A DNA stretch of 64,000 bases, taken from positions 1,426,001 through 1,490,000 of the forward strand of contig NZ_CP090960.1 in assembly GCF_021611515.1 (NCBI RefSeq). Reading direction: 5' to 3'. The notes below the pieces were generated by a model. It searched no databases and was not told the origin of the DNA. It was given only the letters and a program-made list of their open reading frames with translations. This document shows positions 36,021 through 44,123 of the stretch, one piece after another. The number at the start of each line of letters is the position of its first letter. Positions within the stretch are counted from its first letter, which is position 1. Origin of the DNA: Mariluticola halotolerans (lineage in GTDB: Bacteria > Pseudomonadota > Alphaproteobacteria > Rhizobiales > Devosiaceae). The position numbers and the translations under genes were made by a program.

Positions 36021-38035
36021 GCAGCTTTCGCATCCCCACGGCAAAGAACCATCTATTTAGCGGTCACCAGATCGACCGGGACCGGCCAGTCCAGTTCCGG
36101 TTGAATGGTCGCCGGATTTCCGCGTTTTCAGGCGACACTGTACTGTCGGCCCTGCTGGCGGCCGGCATTGACACTGCGGGCACCCATCAGGGCGCGCCGA
36201 TTGCCCTTGATGCCTGCTTGGGGCTTGCCATCCAATGCCTTGACCCTGCCGGGAACCCGGGTGTCCCCTTGCCGATGGCGCGCACACCTGTTGCCGAAGG
36301 TGCGCGTTTCCAAACGTTGGGCACTGATGCCCATGCAGGGCTTTTTCAAAAACTCAAACGGCTGACCCGGAATGATAGCCGGTCCCTCGGCCTCGACCTC
36401 GATCAATCGCTTTTACCGCCGTTGCCGGATACAGCGCCGGTCGAGCCCTATGCAAATGCCGATATTGTTGTGGTTGGCGGCGGCCTCGCCGGCCTCTCCG
36501 CTGCCGTTGAGGCTTCAGAGGCGGGCAGGACTGTCATTCTCATCGAGCAACGGGCCTATCTCGGCGGCGATGCGGTTCTGTTCGGACATGCCGCTGGCGA
36601 GGAAGCACCAGAAAGCGCTTTTGCGCGGCTCTCTGCCAAGGTCGATGCCGCAGAGAACATAACCGTTCTGACACTTGCCGAAGCGGTTGAGGCAGCAACA
36701 GGTCAGATTGTGGTACATCAGGTCGTCTCCGGCGACGAAGGCGGGCCGACCGCACGACGTCTGCAATTGGCTGCCCGTCACATTGTGCTGGCAACCGGCA
36801 TGCAGGACCGGTTACCCCTGTTCCCCGGCAATCGCCTGCCCGGTGTCACCAGTTTGTCGCAAACCTTCCACCTTGCCACTGCCTATGGGGTGTGGCCGGG
36901 CAAGCGTGCGGCAGTGACGACCAATACCAATGCCGGCTATCGCCTGGCGCTTTTGGCGCAGGATGCTGAATTGGAAATCGAAAAAGTCATGGATGCCCGG
37001 CTGGAGCCGCAGTCACGTTTTGCCGAGTTCACAAAGGCCTACGGCATCAAGTCGGAATCGGGCGTGCATCCGCAATCTGCCAGTTTTGTCGCCAATGCTG
37101 CCGAGCTGTTCGTGAAAATGGAATTGTCGTGGGCGGATGGGCGCGATGCATTCGAGACGCTGACCACCGGCGCGCTGATTGTATCTGGGGGATGGTTGCC
37201 GCGGCTCACCCTGTGGCAACGGGCCGGCGGCGCACTCGAAGTGGATTCTGATGGAAAAATATGCGCTGCAGGCCATCTGGAGGGCATCGCGCTGGCGGGA
37301 AGCTGTGCGGGATATGTCAGCAACAGCGCGGTAATGCGCAGCGGCGCGCAGGCCGTCGATGGCTTTTTGGGGCGCTCTGTTTCCACGATCGAGGACACGC
37401 TTATCGACCCGGCTTTCGAAAGCCCGGATGGACGTTTGCCTGTCAGCCAGGCCCCCGAAACCGAAGTGGTAGCCCCACGCTATTTCGATCTGGGGTCATC
37501 GCTGGTTTCAGCACCCAGGCCGATACAGGGTAGTTTTTTCAAACCCGCGCGGCGGCGTATGGCGAATGCCCCAACCGCAATCGCCGACAGGGCCTTGAGC
37601 CTTGGCGATATTGCCGCGCTCACAGCCATTGGCCAGGTAAAGCCTGATGCCTTTGCCACCATTGCGGAAGAACGCGCGGTGCCGCCCATCTGCTTCGCCC
37701 GTTCGGCCACGTCCAGCCCACCTGGGCCAAGCGCGTCAGAAACAACCGACATCCCGGCCTATCTTGCGCACCGCTTTGGCAACAACGCGCAGCTTTGGGA
37801 GGTCGAGGCGCAAGATGGCCGGCGGTTTGAGACCGGTAATCTGCTTTATGCCAATTCCGATACGCATGACCCGACGGATGCTCTTGGGGTGATAACCAGC
37901 GTGAATAGCGGCAATGACCGGAACGCCGTCGCCCTGATCTCAGCATCGGCCGCGCAGGTGGGCCTGCAGATCATGGTCCGCAGCCAGCGCGGCCACACGA
38001 ATGCGCGGATCATCAAGGTTTTGAAACCGAATTAA
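36017..38035 (+). CDS. Sarcosine oxidase alpha-like flavoprotein without the folate domain
   Basis: 672 residues. Residues about 25-105 match the N-terminal 2Fe-2S-like fold of SoxA ('FRLNGRRISAFSGDTVLSAL') but lack the cluster cysteines, as SoxA does. Residues about 145-455 are a pyridine nucleotide-disulfide-type FAD/NAD domain ('ADIVVVGGGLAGLSAAVEA', 'ALIVSGGWLPRLTL'). The C-terminal aminomethyltransferase (GcvT) domain of true SoxA is missing; about 130 residues resemble other proteins weakly. Translated together with the preceding gene. An amine or opine substrate is plausible but unproven. Confidence 0.65.
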   Translation: MSSFRIPTAKNHLFSGHQIDRDRPVQFRLNGRRISAFSGDTVLSALLAAGIDTAGTHQGAPIALDACLGLAIQCLDPAGNPGVPLPMARTPVAEGARFQTLGTDAHAGLFQKLKRLTRNDSRSLGLDLDQSLLPPLPDTAPVEPYANADIVVVGGGLAGLSAAVEASEAGRTVILIEQRAYLGGDAVLFGHAAGEEAPESAFARLSAKVDAAENITVLTLAEAVEAATGQIVVHQVVSGDEGGPTARRLQLAARHIVLATGMQDRLPLFPGNRLPGVTSLSQTFHLATAYGVWPGKRAAVTTNTNAGYRLALLAQDAELEIEKVMDARLEPQSRFAEFTKAYGIKSESGVHPQSASFVANAAELFVKMELSWADGRDAFETLTTGALIVSGGWLPRLTLWQRAGGALEVDSDGKICAAGHLEGIALAGSCAGYVSNSAVMRSGAQAVDGFLGRSVSTIEDTLIDPAFESPDGRLPVSQAPETEVVAPRYFDLGSSLVSAPRPIQGSFFKPARRRMANAPTAIADRALSLGDIAALTAIGQVKPDAFATIAEERAVPPICFARSATSSPPGPSASETTDIPAYLAHRFGNNAQLWEVEAQDGRRFETGNLLYANSDTHDPTDALGVITSVNSGNDRNAVALISASAAQVGLQIMVRSQRGHTNARIIKVLKPN

Positions 38036-39294
38036 GCGGGGCGTTCCAGCCGCCGGTTGAGGGCGGTGTCGCGGGCACGACGCAGAATGTCAGCATATTC
38101 GGCATTGAAGCGAATCTCGGCCATCTTAATGCCCATTTCCAGGCGGTGCGCGGTGTTCTCATCGTCCGGATTTTGCTTGAACACTTCGAGATTACGCGTC
38201 AGCAAAACTTCAAGGCTTTGGCCGGTTTCGTTCCAGACCGTGTCAAACAGGGCATTGAGCGCCAGCGATTCACGGGCGTCCCGCAAGGTGGCAAGTAAAT
38301 ATATGCCGTTCAGGGCAGCCAGAAGCCGATCAGGATCGACCCGGTCCGCACCTTCGCGCGGACGGCGCAGGGACTGGCTGAGGTCGGGGCTGATTTCACG
38401 CAAGCGCGGTTCAATGCGTTGCGCCATTTGCTTGGTAATTTCAGTCAGCATCATGGACCAGCGCGAGCCGCGCTCAAATTCCACATAACCGCTGATGGAG
38501 CGCACCAGTTTATGGAAACGGCTGACGGCCTTGCACATCAAATCGGCGTCGACAAACAGGCCATTCTGATTGGCGATGCGGGACAGTTGCGCTTGGGAAT
38601 GGGACAGGACAGCTTCGATCAATGGGCCAAATCCGGCGCCCTTGATAATGGCTTCAGATGCGCCACCGGCGAGGGGGATCATCGAGGAGACCAGGCGGCT
38701 GGGATTGGCGGACTGTCCCACCACCGCGTGCAAAAGCAAAGCCGCGATACCAGCGTCTTTCCAGGGCATGGACTGCAATGCAGCGCCGAGGGCCGCATCA
38801 TCCTGCAAATTATTGCTGGCGCGCCCGAATGCGGTTGCCTTTGCCAATAGCGACCGGCACCGAAAGGCGTTGATGAAGACCGGCAGACGTTCACGCACGT
38901 CATCACCGCCCAATTGCACTTTCAGGCGGCGCTCCACCTCGGCAGAGGTCTGCGCTTCAGTGACGATCTTGCGGATTTTGGTGAGAATATCGGGCACCAT
39001 GCCGTCGATGACAGCTTCCACCGGCTCGTCGGAGATAACAGCGGTTTCGATCTCTTGCGGCAAGTCGGGCACAACATCGCGGGTCAGCCAGTTCCAGACC
39101 GCGCGCATGTGTTTTCTGTTGATCGCACCGTTGAAGTCAAAATGCGTCGGATCATCCACCAGAACATTGTCAAAAGCGGCCAGAAAACTGGCCTCAGCCA
39201 CGCCAATGGATTCCATCGCCGCAGCGCGCGCCGTCGCTTCGGGCTTTTGCGGGCGGTTCTTGTCACGAGCGGGGGCAGGCTTTGGCAAAGACAT
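38032..39294 (-). CDS. Conserved-looking 420-residue protein of unknown function
   Basis: Not recognised. It is soluble and mostly alpha-helical in appearance, with no signal peptide or membrane segment, and starts with a Lys/Pro/Ala-rich tail of about 25 residues. Codon use matches the neighbours. Its stop shares TTAA with the stop of the convergent flavoprotein gene. The ATG at 39292-39294 has no strong ribosome site. No catalytic motif is evident. Confidence 0.75.
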   Translation of the reverse strand: MSLPKPAPARDKNRPQKPEATARAAAMESIGVAEASFLAAFDNVLVDDPTHFDFNGAINRKHMRAVWNWLTRDVVPDLPQEIETAVISDEPVEAVIDGMVPDILTKIRKIVTEAQTSAEVERRLKVQLGGDDVRERLPVFINAFRCRSLLAKATAFGRASNNLQDDAALGAALQSMPWKDAGIAALLLHAVVGQSANPSRLVSSMIPLAGGASEAIIKGAGFGPLIEAVLSHSQAQLSRIANQNGLFVDADLMCKAVSRFHKLVRSISGYVEFERGSRWSMMLTEITKQMAQRIEPRLREISPDLSQSLRRPREGADRVDPDRLLAALNGIYLLATLRDARESLALNALFDTVWNETGQSLEVLLTRNLEVFKQNPDDENTAHRLEMGIKMAEIRFNAEYADILRRARDTALNRRLERPA

Positions 39295-39419
39295 TGGTCA
39301 ATCTGGCTGAGTTGAAAATCCGGAAATTCATTCCGCTGTCATCCTAGCCAAGCTTCGTAAACAAAGGGCTTTTTTTTGGCGTGAACTTGTTCAAATGATA
39401 GGCGGATTTATATCAAGGT

Positions 39420-39869
39420 CTAGCTATCGACGGCGTCCCATGTGCCATCCATTTCACGGCAAGCCGTTCCTTTGCGTTCATATTCGGTGCCAGCCACGGT
39501 CACCACATGCGAGAAGTCGCGGCAATCAAGGCTGTTGACGCGCACATAGGGGCCAACGGAGATCCGGCCGGAAGCGCCGGTATCACCCTGCCAGGAACGC
39601 GGCGCACCGGGACGCCCGAACTGCAGCGCATAATATTGCGCGCTTGAGGCTTCCGCCTGTTCTTTCTGGCTGAGTTTTGCGGCCGCCGAGGGGTTGATGA
39701 AGGTGCGGATATCACTGGCCGAAATGGCAGTGGCGGGAGAGACCACGGCCTGTGCCGGGTCGTTGGACGCCAGTTGCGGGCCCGCATTGGTGCGCGGGAC
39801 GTCGAGACGGGCACAGCCGGACAATGCCAATACAGAGATCATTGCCAATACGATATATTTCTTGCCCAT
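39420..39869 (-). CDS. RT0821/Lpp0805-like surface lipoprotein
   Basis: 149-residue outer-membrane lipoprotein candidate. The lipobox 'LALSGC' puts the lipidated Cys at residue 19. The C-terminal domain 'DCRDFSHVVTVAGTEYERKG' followed by 'TACREMDGTWDAV' is the conserved pattern of RT0821/Lpp0805-family surface proteins common in alphaproteobacteria. Role unknown. It lies behind the two-component genes on the same strand. Confidence 0.78.
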   Translation of the reverse strand: MGKKYIVLAMISVLALSGCARLDVPRTNAGPQLASNDPAQAVVSPATAISASDIRTFINPSAAAKLSQKEQAEASSAQYYALQFGRPGAPRSWQGDTGASGRISVGPYVRVNSLDCRDFSHVVTVAGTEYERKGTACREMDGTWDAVDS

Positions 39870-39928
39870 AATTTCCTCATACCCGGCTCAATCAGGTTTT
39901 GATGTGGAGCCAATGCGGCCAAATTAGG

Positions 39929-41287
39929 TCAGCTTGCCACGCCGCGCGCCGCGGGCAGCACCAATTCGGCCTTCAACCCGCCCAGATCCGACCGACCCAG
40001 ACTCAGTGTCCCGCCATATACATCAACCAGCTCCTTGACGATATCGAGACCAAGCCCACTCCCCGGTGTTTTTTCATCAAGGCGCACACCCCGGCGCAGG
40101 GCCTTTTCGGCTTCGGCGTCGCTCAGCCCGGGCCCGTCATCCTCAATAATAACCTTCAATATGCGGGTTGGCGCGTTGGCCGGTGCCACCAGGGTCACCT
40201 CTACCGCCGATTTCGCCCATTTGCTGGCATTGTCCAGCAGATTGCCCGCCATTTCCTCCAGATCGCTTTCTTCGCCACGAAACCAGATCTCGTCGGCAGT
40301 ACCAGAATTGAGGCTTATGGTCCGGTCCCGGTGCAGCTTGCCCATGACCCGCACCAGCCTGTCCATGGTGGATGTCACATTGGCACGACGCCCCACCACG
40401 GCGGTGCGTGCGGCCAGCCGGGCCCGGTCGAGATAGCTGGAGACAAGGCCGGCCATCTTGTCGGTTTCCGACAGCACGATATCGCCAAGCCCGGCGCTGC
40501 CGCCGGCGGCTTCGTTGCGCAACACTGCCAAAGGCGTTTTCAGGCCATGCGCAAGATTGCCCACCTGCGAGCGGGCGCGCTCGATGATCTGGGTGTTGGA
40601 GCGCAGCAATTCGTTGACCTCTTCGGCCAGCGGGGCAATTTCCTGCGGATAAATGCCCTCCACCTGTTCGCTTTCGCCCTCGCGCACCTGTTCCACCGCC
40701 CGGCGCAAGCGCCCGATCGGGCGCAAGGCAAAGCGGGCAACAAGACCACTCATCACCGCAAGCATGACCCCGACGGCCCCTAGAACGATCAGCGTCTGCC
40801 CCCTGAAATTATCAACCAGATCAAACATTTCGTCGAGATTGCCGGTCACCGAAATCAGGATCGTCCTGTCCGCCAGCGTGATTTTGCGCTCAAGCATGCG
40901 GATCTGGGTGCCGAACCCGTCCTGTTGCACGTCGGTGCGCACATTATCCGCGTCAAAGACGCTCTGCATTTCAGGGAGAATCGTGCCGATCAGTGATGGG
41001 GAGAAGCCCGTGATATTGCCCTCGGCATCGCGGATTTCCCAATACCAGCCGGAGGCCGGGCGCTGGAAACGCGGATCGGCAAGGCTGGAGGCTGGAAAGG
41101 CATCGTCTTCACCCGACAGGGAAACACCAACCAGCGTTTCAAGATGAAACTCCAGCGTTTCCTGTAGCGTATTGTCGAGCGCGCGCGAATAGAGATTGGT
41201 CAGCAAAAATGCTGTGAAAGCCAAAGCGACAATCAGCCAGCACAGCGAGAACCAGAACAGCCGAAGTGCAATCGAGCCCTGACGCAT
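39929..41287 (-). CDS. Sensor histidine kinase, PhoQ/QseC-like
   Basis: 452-residue kinase with two membrane helices (about 8-30 and 155-175), a HAMP segment, HisKA 'QVGNLAHGLKTPLAVLRNEA' and HATPase boxes 'NLLDNASKWA', 'DDGPGLSDAE' and 'GSGLGLDIV'. The ATG at 41285-41287 overlaps the response regulator stop by one base (TGATG). It forms a unit with the upstream response regulator and PepSY gene. Confidence 0.88.
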   Translation of the reverse strand: MRQGSIALRLFWFSLCWLIVALAFTAFLLTNLYSRALDNTLQETLEFHLETLVGVSLSGEDDAFPASSLADPRFQRPASGWYWEIRDAEGNITGFSPSLIGTILPEMQSVFDADNVRTDVQQDGFGTQIRMLERKITLADRTILISVTGNLDEMFDLVDNFRGQTLIVLGAVGVMLAVMSGLVARFALRPIGRLRRAVEQVREGESEQVEGIYPQEIAPLAEEVNELLRSNTQIIERARSQVGNLAHGLKTPLAVLRNEAAGGSAGLGDIVLSETDKMAGLVSSYLDRARLAARTAVVGRRANVTSTMDRLVRVMGKLHRDRTISLNSGTADEIWFRGEESDLEEMAGNLLDNASKWAKSAVEVTLVAPANAPTRILKVIIEDDGPGLSDAEAEKALRRGVRLDEKTPGSGLGLDIVKELVDVYGGTLSLGRSDLGGLKAELVLPAARGVAS

Positions 41288-41946
41288 CAATCCTCGTCGA
41301 TCTGGTATCCCAGCCCGCGCACGGTCTGAATGCATTCGCCGGGCAATTTCTTGCGCAGCCTGCCGACAAACACTTCAATCGTATTGGAATCCCGGTCAAA
41401 ATCCTGATCGTATAAATGCTCGGTCAGCTCGGTGCGCGAGATCACCTTGCCCTTGTGGTGCATGAGATAGGACAGCAATCTGAACTCATGGGAGGTCATC
41501 TTGATTGCCTTGCCATCCACCGTCACCTTGCCGGCCCGCACATCGAGCCGCACCGGCCCAGCAGTGATTTCGTTGGAGGCATGGCCGGCGGCGCGACGCA
41601 CCAGAGCGCGCAGGCGCGCCAGAATTTCTTCCATATGGAAGGGCTTGGCGACATAGTCGTCAGCACCGGCATCAATGCCCTGCACCTTGTCGCTCCAGCG
41701 GTCGCGCGCGGTGAGCAACAATACCGGCATGGTGCGGCCTTCGCGCCGCCAGGCTTCAAGCACGCTCAAACCGTCCATCTGCGGCAGGCCGATATCCAGC
41801 ACAACCGCATCATAGGGTTCAGTATCGCCCAGAAAATGCCCCTCCTCACCGTCAAAAGCCACATCGACGGCATAACCGGCTTCGGTCAGGGCTTCCTGCA
41901 ATTGGCGATTGAGATTGGCATCGTCTTCAACGACAAGAATGCGCAT
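41287..41946 (-). CDS. OmpR-family response regulator, PhoP/QseB-like
   Basis: 219 residues. The receiver domain has acidic residues Glu7/Asp8/Asp9, phospho-acceptor Asp51 ('VVLDIGLPQMDGL') and Lys in 'DYVAKPFHMEE'. The winged-helix effector domain ends 'CIQTVRGLGYQIDED'. It lies 28 bp behind the PepSY gene and overlaps the kinase gene by one base. Confidence 0.9.
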   Translation of the reverse strand: MRILVVEDDANLNRQLQEALTEAGYAVDVAFDGEEGHFLGDTEPYDAVVLDIGLPQMDGLSVLEAWRREGRTMPVLLLTARDRWSDKVQGIDAGADDYVAKPFHMEEILARLRALVRRAAGHASNEITAGPVRLDVRAGKVTVDGKAIKMTSHEFRLLSYLMHHKGKVISRTELTEHLYDQDFDRDSNTIEVFVGRLRKKLPGECIQTVRGLGYQIDED

Positions 41947-41974
41947 GTAAGTCTCCCGGAGAATTCAGCCGATC

Positions 41975-42277
41975 TTATGAAGCGCCGGTCAAGGCGTGCA
42001 AGACCAGTTTTCGGGCATTACCATCCTTGTCGAGCACCGAGAGCTGGTAATAGAGCTGCCCACCTTTGTCGCAAACCTCAACCGGCTGCAAAACCTTTGA
42101 TCCACCGCCGATGCCGGCGCGGGACAATATTTCAGGCAACGGCAGGATCTGGCCGCTGGACACAGCCGCCTGAATTTCGCCACCACTGAGGCACGCAGCT
42201 TGTGCGGCAACCGGCAGACCGCCAAGGAGAGCCAGGGCGGTGGCGGGCGCAATCAACCATTTGGATATCTGTTTCAT
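41975..42277 (-). CDS. Small secreted PepSY-like protein
   Basis: 100-residue periplasmic protein: a signal peptide (to about 'PVAAQA'), then a PepSY-type fold with 'YYQLSVLDKDGNARKLVLHA'. Genes of this kind often precede PhoPQ-like systems in alphaproteobacteria and may feed a signal to the kinase. The ATG at 42275-42277 was chosen over an earlier one four codons upstream because it gives a standard signal peptide. Confidence 0.72.
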   Translation of the reverse strand: MKQISKWLIAPATALALLGGLPVAAQAACLSGGEIQAAVSSGQILPLPEILSRAGIGGGSKVLQPVEVCDKGGQLYYQLSVLDKDGNARKLVLHALTGAS

Positions 42278-42291
42278 GTCCGCCAACATAA

Positions 42292-42308
42292 GGTTCCGAT
42301 TGTGAACC
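42292..42308. promoter_or_regulatory. Inverted repeat GGTTC-N7-GAACC upstream of the PepSY gene
   Basis: Perfect 5-bp arms 15 bases before the start of the first gene of the PepSY/two-component unit. This suits an operator for autoregulation, but function is inferred only. Confidence 0.4.
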
Positions 42309-42331
42309 GTAAATGAACGATTCAGCCGTGC

Positions 42332-42517
42332 TCAGGCATTGCCGATATCGTTTTTCAGGCCCTTGCGCAAAAAGACGATGGCAAAGCCTTCCATGATCAG
42401 CTGACTGGTCGAATGACCATCAAAACCGGGTATATCGATACCCAGCGCTTGGCCAATGCCCGCGAGCAGCATCAAACCGCCGATAATATAGGTACGATAG
42501 CCGGATAGAATATCCAT
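42332..42517 (-). CDS. Internal start: holin-like 61-residue membrane protein
   Basis: In the same frame as the lysozyme gene, an ATG at 42515-42517 follows AAGGAG with seven bases between. The product begins MDILSGYRTYIIGGLML and has a hydrophobic helix, then 'SQLIMEGFAIVFLRKGLKND'. Small proteins of this type follow lysozyme genes in prophages as separate ORFs. Here the stop between them is absent, so the protein can be made alone from this start or as the C-terminal part of the fusion. Confidence 0.6.
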   Translation of the reverse strand: MDILSGYRTYIIGGLMLLAGIGQALGIDIPGFDGHSTSQLIMEGFAIVFLRKGLKNDIGNA

Positions 42518-43090
42518 GAGGTTTCTCCTTGGTTTGGGTGTGATTGCCGGGTTTCCGGCCAATGCCAGCGCCGCCGTTTCAATTTCGGCGACGCGGCGCT
42601 TCCAGCCACGGCCAAAAACCGTGAATGTGCTGAGACGCATGAGGAAGGACAGGCGGCGGGCGCAAAGCGCCTGAATCAGACCGCCGCTGCCCGAGGCAGC
42701 AATACGGGCGCGGATCGCCCCCAGTGTGATCGGGCCAAGGGCGCCATCGACGCGCACTTTCAACTCTTGCTGCACCGTTTTCACCGCGCGGGCCGGGCCG
42801 CTGTTCACGCCAAAATCAAACAGCGCCAGATCGACACCATCGGGCAGCACGTCCCCGGCCACGCGGTCCCAGTAAAGCGCCTTGTAGATCGCCGTCACTT
42901 CGTTCTGGTTGAGTGCCTTGACCTCGGCTTTGGGCAATTGCCACCACGGATTGATCTTGCGCCAGCGCGCCAGGGTCTTGCGGGTAATGCCCATATTGGT
43001 CGCCCCACCCGGATCGGCAGGGTGATCAACATAACCGCCTTCATGGCGGAGAATTTCTGCAAGACAGCGATTGAGGTTTTCGGTCGCCAT
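42332..43090 (-). CDS. GH108 lysozyme joined in frame to a holin-like membrane segment
   Basis: 252 residues. Residues about 1-95 are the glycoside hydrolase 108 domain with catalytic Glu in 'RHEGGYVDHPADPGGATNMG', followed by a peptidoglycan-binding domain ('VKVRVDGALGPITLGAIRA'). It lies at the downstream end of the GTA cluster and is the likely lysis gene. The reading frame has no stop after the lysozyme and runs through a ribosome site (translated 'KPRRN') into a 61-residue membrane protein ORF. ATG at 43088-43090 with a GAGGAAA site. A terminator ends 14 bases before this start. Confidence 0.85.
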   Translation of the reverse strand: MATENLNRCLAEILRHEGGYVDHPADPGGATNMGITRKTLARWRKINPWWQLPKAEVKALNQNEVTAIYKALYWDRVAGDVLPDGVDLALFDFGVNSGPARAVKTVQQELKVRVDGALGPITLGAIRARIAASGSGGLIQALCARRLSFLMRLSTFTVFGRGWKRRVAEIETAALALAGNPAITPKPRRNLMDILSGYRTYIIGGLMLLAGIGQALGIDIPGFDGHSTSQLIMEGFAIVFLRKGLKNDIGNA

Positions 43091-43104
43091 AAGGTTTCCT
43101 CGCA

Positions 43105-43132
43105 ATAAAAAACCCGCCTCGGGGGGCGGGTT
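43105..43132 (-). terminator. Rho-independent terminator between the DUF2793 gene and the lysozyme gene
   Basis: An 8-bp stem (AACCCGCC with GGCGGGTT, 43111-43118 and 43125-43132) followed on the minus strand by TTTT and ATTG. It lies 28 bases after the DUF2793 stop and ends 14 bases before the lysozyme start. It shares the 16 bases CAATAAAAAACCCGCC with the terminator at 55391-55412. Confidence 0.88.
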
Positions 43133-43160
43133 GGGGAAAAGAGAGATGCCGGGGAGCGGC

Positions 43161-44123
43161 TCAGCCGTTATTGGCAAAAGCCAGTGCAATCCAGTCGCTG
43201 CCGCGTTTGACCAGCATCAGGCTGTCCTCAAAATTATTCAGCACCCGCGCCGCGCCCAGTTTCAGATTGCCGGTGCCATCGGCAAAGGTCAGCGTATTGC
43301 CAAAGGTACCAGTCAGAATCAGAACCGCCCCGTCAAAGCCGCCGGTAATGGTATCGATTGTGTCCGCCGTGCCGCTTTCCGGCGCGGGAATGGCGTAGCT
43401 GGTGGCTACATGCAGCACCCCTGCAGCAACGGTCGGGTGGGAAGGCGCCGAACCAAACAGCTGGTTGAAGGTGACAAAGCCGTTTTCCTTGTCGATGGTC
43501 ATGCCTTGATGAAAAACCGTTCCATCCGGGCTGACCTTGAAGGTAAAATCATCATTGCCCGCCAGCCCGATCTCCGCCCGTCCCGAAAACCCCGACTGGA
43601 AGACGAAACTCGCGGTATCGGCCCCCGTCTCGCGGTTCAGCACCAGGCGCACATCGCCGGTCCCACCCGCATCGCTTTCAAGAGCGGTCATCAGCACCGC
43701 ATTGGAGCGCACGGCGAGCCTGTTATTGGCGTCGGCACTGGTATTGACCCCAAGCGGGGCCAGGTTTTGCAGCGCGCCCAATGTTGCCGACAATGCCGCC
43801 CACGTCCCCTCGTAAAAGACAAAAAATCCACCACTGGCCCGGTCCCAGAGCCGCCAGCCCTCAGCCGGCGTCGCATAGCGCCAACCCGCTTCGGTCCAGT
43901 TCGCCAATTGCCCGTCCCGGCCCGTCCAGTCGCCGCTCGCCGGGTTGCCAATGATAAAACTCTGCCCGGCAACCGGTTCTGCGGGCGGCGCGGTCAGATC
44001 GCGCGCCTCCACCACCAATTGCACCAGCGCATCGAGCGCTGTGATGGCCTCATTATGGGTGATGTGCTTTTGCGCCTGTTCGGGCGCGATCAGTGGCAGG
44101 TTCAGCCGGGCCGTATCAGCCAT
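43161..44123 (-). CDS. DUF2793-domain GTA tail fibre protein
   Basis: 320 residues. The N-terminal DUF2793 region ('LNLPLIAPEQAQKHITHNEA', then 'GWRYATPAEGWRLWD') is found in alphaproteobacterial GTA and phage fibres and binds cell-surface polysaccharide in RcGTA. A repetitive beta-rich C-terminal part follows. The ATG at 44121-44123 has an AGAGGAA site; the ORF is open 42 codons further upstream without sense. It overlaps the preceding gene by eight bases. Confidence 0.85.
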   Translation of the reverse strand: MADTARLNLPLIAPEQAQKHITHNEAITALDALVQLVVEARDLTAPPAEPVAGQSFIIGNPASGDWTGRDGQLANWTEAGWRYATPAEGWRLWDRASGGFFVFYEGTWAALSATLGALQNLAPLGVNTSADANNRLAVRSNAVLMTALESDAGGTGDVRLVLNRETGADTASFVFQSGFSGRAEIGLAGNDDFTFKVSPDGTVFHQGMTIDKENGFVTFNQLFGSAPSHPTVAAGVLHVATSYAIPAPESGTADTIDTITGGFDGAVLILTGTFGNTLTFADGTGNLKLGAARVLNNFEDSLMLVKRGSDWIALAFANNG

